From NCBI GenBank assembly GCA_021323755.1, contig JAJPKJ010000058.1, positions 16,212-80,211 of the forward strand: a stretch of DNA of 64,000 nucleotides, read 5' to 3'. Numbering within the stretch: the first letter of the stretch is position 1; every line of letters begins with the position of its first letter. Below, in pieces: positions 26,209 to 34,594 of the stretch. This stretch comes from Chitinophagales bacterium (GTDB lineage: Bacteria > Bacteroidota > Bacteroidia > Chitinophagales > Chitinophagaceae). The position numbers and the translations under genes are program-made. The notes under the pieces are model-generated. The model had not been told where the DNA came from and did no database searches. It saw nothing but the letters and a program-made list of their open reading frames with translations.

Positions 26209-29200
26209 TCAGGCATTACGCGAAAAATTAATCTTAGTGCCTTTCCCTGTGTTAGAGGAAATTTGCAATGAAGCGCCAAGTTCATCAGCGCGGTGTTTCA
26301 TGTTCTCCATTCCATAATGTCCATCAATATGACCATTTAGTTTAAATCCTTTTCCATCATCCTCTATCACAAAATCGAAATCATGTATTTTATCCGAGCG
26401 GATACTCAATGAAATTTTTCCGGCGTTGGAATGCTTGATGCTATTCATTATGGCTTCCTGACAAACCCGGAAAATATTCAATGCTTCGGTGGGAGAAAGT
26501 TTGACATTCTTTTCAATATTTTCCTTTACAAACATTTCCAGTTGCGGTTGTACAATACATTGCGATTGTAAAAAAGATTTGACCTTATCTGCCAGTTCAT
26601 CCAATTGAATAGATTCTTTTTTTATTGCCCAAATCGTTTCACGCAGGTCGCTAACCAGGTTTTTTGCCGTATCATTAACCACAGACAATCGTTTCCTTTC
26701 TTCTTCTTTACTGAATTCTACAGGCGCTTCCAAAAGCCAGTCAACATTACTGTTTATGTAACTTAATTGGGTGCCGATATTATCATGCAACTCACGTGAG
26801 ATCCTTTCCCTGTCCTTTTGTAATTCATTTTGTAACTGAAGGGAGCGAATTTTGTCCTGAAACTTCTGATGATTGTATTGCCATACCACGAATGATACCA
26901 GCGACACCAGGGTAACAAAAGCCATTGCACGAAACCACCAGGTTTGCCACCATGGCGGGGTAATGATGATAAATATTTTTTTGAACACGACACTATTTGA
27001 AGAAAGGATCGGGCTGCAATAAATTTCTAAAATGTATTTTCCGGGTTCCAGCGTATAGCGAATATCAGTTGGATGATTAGAGGTCTGCCATGTTTGTTCA
27101 AAATTGTTTACGCGATATTTATAATTGTATTCATTGGTGTTCAATAGTCCAAGCGCCGCAAAATCGAACTGCAAATGATCCTGATCATAATTCAACAGGA
27201 TCGAGTCGCTATTCCAGAAACCTTTCTGAAAATCAAATACAATATCATTGATCACCAAACGCGTGATATTCAGTATTGGCGTATCTTTTATTGCAGAAAG
27301 ATCTTCGGGATAAAATGCTGTGATGCCATTCACTCCCCCAAAATAAAATTTGCCGGAACGGGTTTTTATGCATGCATTGGTGTTGAACTCATTTTCTTGC
27401 AAACCCATTTCTTTTGTAAAATTTTTTACAACGCCACTGGAAGAAATATATGCCAGTCCCAAATTGCTGCTGGAAAAAACAGCGGGCTGGTTGCTTAATG
27501 GCAACAACGCGTATTCGCAATCATTGAGTAATCCCGATTCCCGGGTAACAGCGCGGATCAATTTCCCGGTCGATGAAAAAATGTAGACGCCCTTATCCGC
27601 TCCCATCCAGATGTTATGATCAATATCCTCAGTAGAGCTTCTCACTGCATAATTTTCAGGGATCTGGTTAGTATGAAAATCACCTTTCTTGCTGAGGAAA
27701 TATATCAGCCCCTTTCTGGTTCCGGCCCATAATGTACTGTCGGAAGCAAAGTAAAAGCTGGTGATATTATTAGACATGTTTGGCAAGACGGGCAATAATG
27801 GTTTTGCCTGGACCAATTTTTCTTTTCGAAAGACGCAACGATAAACGTTATCGTAGGAAGCAAAATAAATTGTGCTGTCGTTGATGCGCTGGCAATTGTC
27901 AGGATATTGATTGTTGTCAATACTCGGTAAATAAACTCCATTCGCAAATAATACTTTCTCCAGTTTTTGCTCTTTAAGGCGTAACCACCAAAACCCTTTG
28001 CGCAGCGTTATGATGAGATAAAGATTTTCATCAAATTTTTCGATCCCCATAATATCCTTTACACTATCAGTGATCAGCGATTTTTGCCAGAGTTCATTGC
28101 CAAGCGTATCGTATAACTGTATTCCGCCATTATAACATCCGGCGAAAAGAATATGCTTTTTTTCATCGAAATACAGGCAACGGACAAAATTGTTTTTTTC
28201 ATTCTTGTATAAGAAATGCTGGAAAGGGATTTCAATATTCTTCACCCGTTTTATATCGTCATTGGTCAATAGCCATAATCGTTTGAATTTATCGGCATAG
28301 GTAAAATTTAGTCCGCCTGCAGCAACAATCGGTTTTCTGTCGAGGGTTATAAACTCTGTGAAATGATTGAATGAGGTATCCATTTCAACCAAATGGCCAT
28401 TCACACCTACCAGCAATTGTTTTGAATCATTTACTTCAAGAGACAAATAACCGACAGGGTCGCTCGTGATCTCCGAGACAGGTTTTCGCTTTTTAATTTC
28501 CCCGGAGTTTGGTTCAATGGCAAAGAGCGAAGTTGGCGAAATGACATAGACCCATTGATCGCTGCACGCGATATTGACAATATCATCGGTATTAAGATCA
28601 AACATTTTTTCTTCCCGCGTATGCAGGTCGATTCTCAAAAGATTTTTTTTATGATTTTGAATGAAAATAAAATTATCGTTACTCGCGGTGGCGTGAGTGA
28701 GCAAACTTATTCCATAGTGTGTGACTGTATCACAAAACGGAATGATATTCACCGATAACCTGCTGACGATGGCACCTTCATGATTATAAATGACAACGCC
28801 CTTCCCTTCTTGCAGACACCAGATGCCTTCGGCAGTTTCTTTTAAAGGAATGGTCGAATAATACCCGTCAACCCTGTAAGAATTTATTTGTGAAATTTTT
28901 TTGAACGAATTGGTAATGGGTGAATATTCCAAAATTCCATGCTTATGGCAGATCCAAATATTATTATTATTGAGTCCAAAAAAGAAGGCAGGTGAATTGA
29001 TATTGATCGTATCCTTGTTATTAATGACCGGTAAGACTTTTTCAAAATTGTATCCATTATAACGTTGAATGCCCGTTTCAGTGGAAACCCAGGTAAAACC
29101 TTTTACATCGGTGATGATGTTATAGGTTCCATTGTTCATCAGACCTTGCTCAAAATTCAATGTTTTTACAAGACATCTCCTAAACGCAGGCTGCACTTGC

Positions 29201-29283
29201 TGTTGCGCAAAAAGACAAAATGAAAAAAACAGGAACAGACAAAAGAAAGCTATCTGCTTGGAATATTTGAAATGAAAAACCAC
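26209..29283 (-). CDS. Beta-propeller sensor histidine kinase, 1024 aa
   Basis: A GTG start gives a signal peptide or N-terminal anchor (IAFFCLFLFFSFCLFAQQ). Residues about 35-680 contain two-component-regulator propeller repeats (for example NGTYNIITDVKGFTWVSTETGIQRYNGYNF, STEDIDHNIWMGADKGVYIFSS). Next comes a Y_Y_Y domain (NYKYRVNNFEQTWQTSN) and a transmembrane helix around 783-803. The kinase core is HisKA_3, with His833 in RISRELHDNIGTQLSYI, and HATPase with EAIMNSIKHSNAGK and DDGKGF. It senses an unknown ligand in the periplasm. Unlike hybrid HTCS kinases it ends after the ATPase; the regulator is a separate gene just downstream. Confidence 0.93.
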   Translation of the reverse strand: MVFHFKYSKQIAFFCLFLFFSFCLFAQQQVQPAFRRCLVKTLNFEQGLMNNGTYNIITDVKGFTWVSTETGIQRYNGYNFEKVLPVINNKDTININSPAFFFGLNNNNIWICHKHGILEYSPITNSFKKISQINSYRVDGYYSTIPLKETAEGIWCLQEGKGVVIYNHEGAIVSRLSVNIIPFCDTVTHYGISLLTHATASNDNFIFIQNHKKNLLRIDLHTREEKMFDLNTDDIVNIACSDQWVYVISPTSLFAIEPNSGEIKKRKPVSEITSDPVGYLSLEVNDSKQLLVGVNGHLVEMDTSFNHFTEFITLDRKPIVAAGGLNFTYADKFKRLWLLTNDDIKRVKNIEIPFQHFLYKNEKNNFVRCLYFDEKKHILFAGCYNGGIQLYDTLGNELWQKSLITDSVKDIMGIEKFDENLYLIITLRKGFWWLRLKEQKLEKVLFANGVYLPSIDNNQYPDNCQRINDSTIYFASYDNVYRCVFRKEKLVQAKPLLPVLPNMSNNITSFYFASDSTLWAGTRKGLIYFLSKKGDFHTNQIPENYAVRSSTEDIDHNIWMGADKGVYIFSSTGKLIRAVTRESGLLNDCEYALLPLSNQPAVFSSSNLGLAYISSSGVVKNFTKEMGLQENEFNTNACIKTRSGKFYFGGVNGITAFYPEDLSAIKDTPILNITRLVINDIVFDFQKGFWNSDSILLNYDQDHLQFDFAALGLLNTNEYNYKYRVNNFEQTWQTSNHPTDIRYTLEPGKYILEIYCSPILSSNSVVFKKIFIIITPPWWQTWWFRAMAFVTLVSLVSFVVWQYNHQKFQDKIRSLQLQNELQKDRERISRELHDNIGTQLSYINSNVDWLLEAPVEFSKEEERKRLSVVNDTAKNLVSDLRETIWAIKKESIQLDELADKVKSFLQSQCIVQPQLEMFVKENIEKNVKLSPTEALNIFRVCQEAIMNSIKHSNAGKISLSIRSDKIHDFDFVIEDDGKGFKLNGHIDGHYGMENMKHRADELGASLQISSNTGKGTKINFSRNA

Positions 29284-29592
29284 TATTAATTACTTAACCA
29301 ATTGCTTTAAAATGAATAATATCTTCAATTTAAGACAAAAAAAACTCTGCAGCAAGCAATGAAAAAAATAACGCAAATGGAGTATTGCGCCTGGTCCTTT
29401 ACGCATTTAGTTTTGAAAATGCCGCTTTTGATTGTCCATCCGGTTATTTTGGTTCATCATAAAATTCATCATAGCGTTCACCAAGTTTGTTTTGGTTTTT
29501 TTTTCATAAGCAGAAATGGCTCCCCAAGAGCCATTTTCTTTTAAAATAAATCCTAATAATAAATCGTATAATTGAGCATACAATTATTCGTA
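29284..29592 (+). other. 309 bp gap between divergent genes, with an orphan plus-strand terminator
   Basis: No convincing coding gene is seen. A 61-codon ORF (29359-29544) starts with MKKITQMEYC but is His/Phe-rich, lacks a recognisable family and ends inside a hairpin, so I do not call it. The hairpin at 29514-29536 lies on the plus strand with no annotated plus-strand gene before it, which hints at a small RNA between about 29300 and 29545. Confidence 0.35.
29514..29542 (+). terminator. Hairpin with weak T tract, no assigned upstream gene
   Basis: Perfect 9 bp stem AAATGGCTC (29514-29522) and GAGCCATTT (29528-29536) with loop CCCAA, followed by TCTTTT. It precedes the phosphodiesterase gene's -7 box (TATAATTG, 29567-29574). 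Confidence 0.55.
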
Positions 29593-30555
29593 ATGGAGCT
29601 GATTCGTTCTTCCTTTTTTATATGGCTGTTATTTTGTGCGCATCTTTCATTTGCACAAAATAATAAAGCAGACTTTAAAGTAATTCCTCTCGGCGTTCTG
29701 GGAGGGGGCGATGAAAGCAATTTATCCGCTTACATGATCGCACCGGAAAATTCAAACCATTATGCTTGTCTTGATGCGGGAACAGTACGGTTTGGGATCC
29801 AACAGGCCATCCACGATAATTTATTTAAACAAAGCGTAGCAACTGTCTTACGAACCAACATTAAAGGATATCTGATTTCACATCCGCATCTTGATCATGT
29901 AGCCGGATTGATCATCAATTCCCCGGATGATACTGCCAAAAATATCTATGCCTTACCTTTTTGTATTGATGTATTAAAAGGGAATTATTTTACCTGGAAA
30001 AGCTGGTCGAATTTTGCCAACGAGGGTGAGAAACCTACACTAAATAAATATCGATATATTGCTTTGGACACGGCCAAAGAAACGGGCATTGATAACACAG
30101 AATTGTTTGTTCGACCATTTCTGTTAAGCCATTCAAATCCCAATCAAAGCACGGCTTTTTTGGTTCGATATAAAGAGGCGTATATACTGTATTTGGGAGA
30201 TACAGGAGCTGATGAAATTGAAAAAACAGACCATCTTTCTTTATTGTGGCAGCATATTGCACCATTGATAAAAGCAAAAAGACTTAAAGCCATTTTTATT
30301 GAGACCTCTTTCCCGGATGAGCAACCCGTAAAGCAGCTTTTTGGACATCTTACCCCCTCTTTATTAATGAAAGAAATGGATGCACTGGGTGGGTTAGCAG
30401 GAAAAGAAAATCTAAGCCATCTTTCAATTGTCATAACGCATATAAAGCCCATTAAGGGGGATAGTCAGGAGATAATAAAAAAGGAGTTGCAGCAATTGAA
30501 TTCGCTCAAATTAAAGCTGGTATTTCCGCAGCAGGCAAGAGAGCTGGATCTCTGA
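29593..30555 (+). CDS. Class II 3',5'-cyclic-nucleotide phosphodiesterase, exported, 320 aa
   Basis: The ATG at 29593 gives MELIRSSFFIWLLFCAHLSFAQ, a clear signal peptide; a TTG at 29572 overlaps a likely -7 box (TATAATTG) and is unlikely. The mature protein has the class II phosphodiesterase form of the metallo-beta-lactamase fold: the metal motif HPHLDH at residues 97-102, GTVRFGI, SYxx-like segments, YLGDTGAD and ETSFPDEQPVKQLFGHLTPSLL, all typical of yeast PDE1/CpdP relatives. It hydrolyses cAMP or cGMP; in this case probably in the periplasm. It is convergent with sdaA. Confidence 0.87.
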   Translation: MELIRSSFFIWLLFCAHLSFAQNNKADFKVIPLGVLGGGDESNLSAYMIAPENSNHYACLDAGTVRFGIQQAIHDNLFKQSVATVLRTNIKGYLISHPHLDHVAGLIINSPDDTAKNIYALPFCIDVLKGNYFTWKSWSNFANEGEKPTLNKYRYIALDTAKETGIDNTELFVRPFLLSHSNPNQSTAFLVRYKEAYILYLGDTGADEIEKTDHLSLLWQHIAPLIKAKRLKAIFIETSFPDEQPVKQLFGHLTPSLLMKEMDALGGLAGKENLSHLSIVITHIKPIKGDSQEIIKKELQQLNSLKLKLVFPQQARELDL

Positions 30556-30593
30556 TCCAATCCTCCGGTACCCGGATACTAACAGGAACCTGT
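30545..30593. repeat. Three short perfect palindromes in a convergent gap
   Basis: Between the phosphodiesterase and sdaA stops lie three consecutive interrupted palindromes: TGGATC-TCT-GATCCA (30545-30559), TCCGG-TAC-CCGGA (30564-30576) and ACAGG-AA-CCTGT (30582-30593). No T tract follows on either strand, so they are not typical intrinsic terminators. They may fold as RNA 3'-end hairpins in both transcripts. Confidence 0.45.
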
Positions 30594-30606
30594 AACCGAA
30601 AAATAT

Positions 30607-32034
30607 CTAGCATTCACTCAGACTGATGGGAATATGAACGGCCAGCCCGCCATCAGAAGTCTCTTTGTATTTACTGTTCATGTCAAGCGCAGTCTCCCAC
30701 ATGGTTTTAATTACCGCATCAAGGGAGACCTTGGCAAAATCCGGTGTGCTCTGCAAGGCAAGTTGTGAGGCTGTGATCGCCTTTATGGCGCCCATCGTAT
30801 TTCTTTCAATACAGGGAACCTGCACCAATCCTCCTATTGGATCGCATGTCATTCCCAAATGATGCTCCATGGCAATTTCTGCCGCCATCAATGCTTGTCG
30901 TTGCGTGCCGCCCGAACACTCTGTTAATGCGGCGGCTGCCATGGCTGATGAAACGCCGATCTCCGCCTGGCAGCCACCCATCGCCGCGGAAATAGTAGCC
31001 CCTTTTTTAAAGATGCTGCCCACTTCTGATGCAGTCAATAAAAATTGAATTATTTTTTCAGTTTTGTCGCCTCCACAAAAAATAATATAGTATTGCAGCA
31101 CAGCGGGAATCACGCCGGCAGCGCCATTGGTAGGCGCAGTCACCACCCTGCCGAAAGAGGCATTTTCTTCATTGACTGCCAAGGCAAAACAACTCACCCA
31201 ATCCAGGATATACCTGAAATCATTGCCGCCTTCGCCAATTATCTTTATCCAGGACTGATAGTCGGTATAATGCTTGTCATTGATGAGTTTCTTATTCAGA
31301 TCGGCGGCGCGTCTTTTTACTTCCAGACCGCCGGGCAATAATCCTTTGGTATGACATCCGCGATAAATACATTCACTCATTGTCTTCCAGATATTCAACA
31401 CCCCATTCTTTGTTTCCGCTTCCGGGCGCCATGCATTTTCATTTTCCATCACAATTTCATGAATGCCCATTCCTGTCATCATACACCAATGCAATAGATC
31501 ATTGGCAGTATTGATGGGAAAAGGCAATTGAACAGCGGAATTCCCGGAAAGGTCCTCCCCTTCTTTTTTTACAAATCCGCCACCGACAGAATAATAGGTT
31601 TCCGCCGTATTTTCTCCATTGACCAAAGAGGCAAGAAAAGTGACTGCATTGGGATGATAAGGCAAGGATTCCGAAAACAAAAAGTCGATATCCTGCTGCG
31701 GATCGAAATGGATTAGGTGAGCGCCATTCAGGATTAATTTCTTTGATTCATTGATGCTGTTGATTTTCAGACCAATCTTGTTCACGTCGAAAGTAACAGG
31801 ATCATCGCCGCTCAAACCCAGTTGAATGGCAATATCAGTCCCATGACCTTTGCCGGTTTTAGCCAATGAACCATAGAGCAAGACCTGTACTCGTTGTACA
31901 TCCGTCAATTTATTCTTTTGAGATAGGGACAAAATAAAGCGCTGAGCGGCGCGCCAAGGACCCAATGTGTGTGAGCTGGATGGGCCCACGCCTATTTTAA
32001 ACATGTCGAATACAGAAATTGCTTCGTGTGGCAA
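30607..32034 (-). CDS. sdaA: L-serine ammonia-lyase (single-chain, iron-sulfur), 475 aa
   Basis: The enzyme deaminates L-serine to pyruvate with a [4Fe-4S] cluster. The best start is a TTG at 32034, giving the conserved opening [22 protein letters not shown]; the longer frame runs through a terminator. Both parts are present in one chain: the beta part with [12 protein letters not shown] and the alpha part with the Fe-S cysteines in [26 protein letters not shown] and [21 protein letters not shown] near-consensus -7 box TACTTTCG at 32051-32058 would give a very short leader. It is the type II, one-gene form. Confidence 0.94.
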   Translation of the reverse strand: MPHEAISVFDMFKIGVGPSSSHTLGPWRAAQRFILSLSQKNKLTDVQRVQVLLYGSLAKTGKGHGTDIAIQLGLSGDDPVTFDVNKIGLKINSINESKKLILNGAHLIHFDPQQDIDFLFSESLPYHPNAVTFLASLVNGENTAETYYSVGGGFVKKEGEDLSGNSAVQLPFPINTANDLLHWCMMTGMGIHEIVMENENAWRPEAETKNGVLNIWKTMSECIYRGCHTKGLLPGGLEVKRRAADLNKKLINDKHYTDYQSWIKIIGEGGNDFRYILDWVSCFALAVNEENASFGRVVTAPTNGAAGVIPAVLQYYIIFCGGDKTEKIIQFLLTASEVGSIFKKGATISAAMGGCQAEIGVSSAMAAAALTECSGGTQRQALMAAEIAMEHHLGMTCDPIGGLVQVPCIERNTMGAIKAITASQLALQSTPDFAKVSLDAVIKTMWETALDMNSKYKETSDGGLAVHIPISLSEC

Positions 32035-32059
32035 GTAATAAAGATTTATGCGAAAGTAA

Positions 32060-32089
32060 AACAAAAAAGCCCCGAAATTGATTCGAGGC
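32060..32089 (-). terminator. Intrinsic terminator of the FKBP lipoprotein gene
   Basis: Arms GCCTCGAA and TTCGGGGC (minus strand) pair over 8 bp with one G-U, followed by TTTTTT. It sits 28 bp after the FKBP stop and just upstream of the sdaA promoter, insulating the two genes. Confidence 0.8.
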
Positions 32090-32116
32090 CAGGTAGCAGG
32101 TAGTTTGCAGTTACGG

Positions 32117-32602
32117 TTATTGAACGTCAAGAAGGCTAATGTCAAAAATCAAGATCGAATTTGGAGGCACCACTACATTGTTAATGCCGGTAAATCCATT
32201 ATTTGAATATCCCAATGATGGTGGAATATATAGTTTTATTTCTCCGCCGGATTGAATTAACGGTAGTCCTTTTTTCCAACCATCGATCAAATCACCCAGC
32301 GTAAAGATCTGGTCTGTCTCCTGATCGAAGGTCTTACCTGAAGTTAATTGTCCGGTATAGCTTACAGTGATCTGAGAACAAAGATTTGGCGTTGTCCCGG
32401 TACCCTCGCTTACGATCTTGTAATAAAATCCACTCTGATGTAAAGTGGCTGTAATGCCATTTGAATCGAGGTAAGCCTTAACTGCCTGTTGTTCTGTTTT
32501 GGGCGCCACTAAATTATCCTGCACCCCACAACCATTATTCTTCTTGAAACAGGAAGATAAACACACATACAGCCACAATAAACAAAATATGGATCTCCGC
32601 AT
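32117..32602 (-). CDS. FKBP-type peptidyl-prolyl isomerase lipoprotein, 161 aa
   Basis: A lipoprotein leader ends in LSSC (Cys18). The FKBP domain covers residues about 55-161: [60 protein letters not shown] and a final [16 protein letters not shown]. Typical active-site positions (Tyr, Phe, Asp, Trp, Tyr) are kept. It likely catalyses proline isomerisation in the periplasm or at the surface. A -7 box TAGTTTTG lies 14 nt before the ATG and a terminator follows, so it is a single-gene unit. Confidence 0.92.
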   Translation of the reverse strand: MRRSIFCLLWLYVCLSSCFKKNNGCGVQDNLVAPKTEQQAVKAYLDSNGITATLHQSGFYYKIVSEGTGTTPNLCSQITVSYTGQLTSGKTFDQETDQIFTLGDLIDGWKKGLPLIQSGGEIKLYIPPSLGYSNNGFTGINNVVVPPNSILIFDISLLDVQ

Positions 32603-32616
32603 GTAAATAATTTCCT

Positions 32617-32624
32617 CAAAACTA
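32617..32624 (-). promoter_or_regulatory. Predicted -7 box of the FKBP gene
   Basis: The minus strand reads TAGTTTTG, an exact TAnnTTTG match, 14 nt before the ATG at 32602. Confidence 0.5.
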
Positions 32625-32676
32625 ATACTTCATATGAAAGACAACCAGGAAATAACAATAGCTGCAATTATCATTA

Positions 32677-33015
32677 TTATTTTTCGGTCGCTTCATTAAC
32701 AGTCGTCTTGTTTTCTTTTAATTGTTTAGCAAGAAGTTCGCGATATTTCTGCTCGTGCATATCCCATTTATGCTGCTGCGAAAAAACAGCGACAAAGATA
32801 ATGATCAGTAAAAAAGAAATGATCAACATCAACCCACCAGAAGTGATGACCATTTCGGCACGCTTGTACCAGCCTGAGAAAAAATTAATGATAATGGGAA
32901 TAACGAATAAAAAACCAACCGGAATCCCGATTAACAATTGCCAAAAAAATTTCTTTCGTTTTTCGCGGTTTTGTTCCCAATAAATGATAAAGTCTTTCTC
33001 TGGCTGTGTTAACAT
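32677..33015 (-). CDS. Two-helix membrane protein of unknown function, 112 aa
   Basis: The chain starts with a charged segment (EKDFIIYWEQNREKRKKFFWQ), followed by two membrane helices at about residues 25-46 and 57-78 and a charged helical tail (HEQKYRELLAKQLKENK). No family is recognised. The helical hairpin with both ends in the cytoplasm suggests an inner-membrane accessory or scaffold protein. It is divergent from the HU-CCDC81 gene. Confidence 0.65.
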   Translation of the reverse strand: MLTQPEKDFIIYWEQNREKRKKFFWQLLIGIPVGFLFVIPIIINFFSGWYKRAEMVITSGGLMLIISFLLIIIFVAVFSQQHKWDMHEQKYRELLAKQLKENKTTVNEATEK

Positions 33016-33138
33016 ATAAACCTCCTGGCTGCAAAGTTACAACAGGCGATTTTAATGGCCGGAAGGGCAATAATTTATTTAATTCAGCGTATTTGACTAA
33101 CATTTTATTATTATTAACTTGCGGTAAAATCCATTGCC

Positions 33139-34083
33139 TTGAAACTACCTTTACTGCTTGCACAATTTCTTTACGAGCACAAAACTTTAAGCCTGCCGGG
33201 TATCGGCATTTTTACGCTAGATCCTTCCGTCATTATTCCAGATGAAAAAAATAATAAAGAAACGCAGTTCATCCCTACCGTTGAATTCAAAAACGCGGCT
33301 GTTAAAGAAGCTGATGAGGAATTGATTGAATTTATTAAACGCAATACAGGAAAGATCAGACCACTGGCAATTTCTGATCTTGATTCATATCTCACGCTGG
33401 GCCAGCAAATGCTGAATATTGGCAAGCCTTTCTATATTGAAGGTGTGGGTACCTTATTAAAAGGAAAAGATGGCAAATTTGATTTTGTTTCCGGGCAACA
33501 TGATGTTGCGGGGATTCAGAACAATGAGATCAATAAAGAAAATCAGTCGCCAAAAAAACAAAGTTTGTATGAAGAAACAGCGCATCCCTATCAATCACAA
33601 AATAACACAAGCAGAAAAGTAATTATCGCATTGGCTTTTATCGCCGGATTGGCAATCCTTGTCTGGGGTGCTTATAAATTGTACCAAAAAAACATTACCC
33701 CGGAAACCAATACGGTTTCTACACCACTAACAAACAATAATGACACAAGCGCGGTTAAGATAGATTCACAAAAGGTCTCTGCACCACCTATTGATTCTTC
33801 TCAACTAAAAAAACCGGTGACAAAACAAATAACCAAGCCGAATAAAGATTCTCTTCAATACAAATTCGTCATTCTTTCCACCAATAATAAAGACAAAGCA
33901 TTAAAAAGATATAATCAGTTGCTTTCTTATCTTCTCAAAATAAAAATGCAAACAAGGGATTCTTCGTCCTTCAAATTGTATTTTACTTTTCCGGCTTCGC
34001 CAAAAGATACCGTTCATATCAAAGACTCCCTGAACATGGTTTACGCAACCCATACCATTATTGAACTCGCAATGAATAATTGA
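33139..34083 (+). CDS. HU-CCDC81 / SPOR-type membrane protein, 314 aa
   Basis: Residues about 1-115 match the prokaryotic CCDC81-like HU domains (LLAQFLYEHKTLSLPGIGIFTLDP and LGQQMLNIGKPFYIEGVGTLLKGKDGKF). A membrane helix follows at about 161-180 (VIIALAFIAGLAILVWGAYK), then a Thr/Ser-rich spacer and a C-terminal region of about 75 residues where the family usually has a SPOR-like peptidoglycan-binding domain (YKFVILSTNNKDKALKRYNQL). Start is a TTG. The family is thought to link the cytoplasmic side to the cell wall; details are not known. Its stop overlaps the next start (TGATG). Confidence 0.85.
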   Translation: MKLPLLLAQFLYEHKTLSLPGIGIFTLDPSVIIPDEKNNKETQFIPTVEFKNAAVKEADEELIEFIKRNTGKIRPLAISDLDSYLTLGQQMLNIGKPFYIEGVGTLLKGKDGKFDFVSGQHDVAGIQNNEINKENQSPKKQSLYEETAHPYQSQNNTSRKVIIALAFIAGLAILVWGAYKLYQKNITPETNTVSTPLTNNNDTSAVKIDSQKVSAPPIDSSQLKKPVTKQITKPNKDSLQYKFVILSTNNKDKALKRYNQLLSYLLKIKMQTRDSSSFKLYFTFPASPKDTVHIKDSLNMVYATHTIIELAMNN

Positions 34084-34589
34084 TGAATGCAAGCGCCGAT
34101 TATTGGATAGCAAAACTGCAAATGACCAAACACCCTGAAGGTGGCGCGTTTCGGGAAGTATACCGTTCTTCTTTAAATATAGAAAAGGAAAATCTGCCGG
34201 GAAATTTTAAAGGCTCCAGAAATGTTTGCACAAGCATCTATTTCTTGCTGAAAAGAAATGAATTCTCGGCATTCCATCGCATTGCTTCTGATGAGTTATG
34301 GCATTTTTATTTCGGTAATGCATTGATGATTTATGAAATTGAATCGCTGACCGGAACACTGAAGACACATAAGCTGGGAAACAATTTTGAAAACGGAGAA
34401 GTTTTTCAAACCGTTATTAAAGCCGGAAACTGGTTTGCATCTGCCGTTAATGATAATGGAGAATATGCCCTGGTAGGATGTACCGTTGCACCTGGTTTTG
34501 ATTTTGCCGATTTTGAATTGGCTGAGAGAAATAAATTGATAAAAGACCATCCGCAACATAAGGATCTCATTATATCGCTGACGAGATGA
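34083..34589 (+). CDS. Cupin superfamily DUF985 protein, 168 aa
   Basis: The sequence has the full DUF985 pattern: HPEGGAFREVYRSS, TSIYFLLKRNEFSAFHRIASDELWHFYFG, and VKAGNWFASAVNDNGEYALVGCTVAPGFDFADFELA near the end, where the RmlC-like cupin fold ends. Such proteins are of unknown function. The ATG overlaps the stop of the HU-CCDC81 gene by one base, so translation is coupled and the two are in one operon, although no functional link is known. Confidence 0.93.
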   Translation: MNASADYWIAKLQMTKHPEGGAFREVYRSSLNIEKENLPGNFKGSRNVCTSIYFLLKRNEFSAFHRIASDELWHFYFGNALMIYEIESLTGTLKTHKLGNNFENGEVFQTVIKAGNWFASAVNDNGEYALVGCTVAPGFDFADFELAERNKLIKDHPQHKDLIISLTR

Positions 34590-34594
34590 AATCA

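Noticed and set aside
29359..29544. 61-codon plus-strand ORF between the kinase and phosphodiesterase genes
   Set aside because: Its product is His/Phe-rich with no recognisable family and the stop lies inside a hairpin; a small RNA is a better reading of the region.
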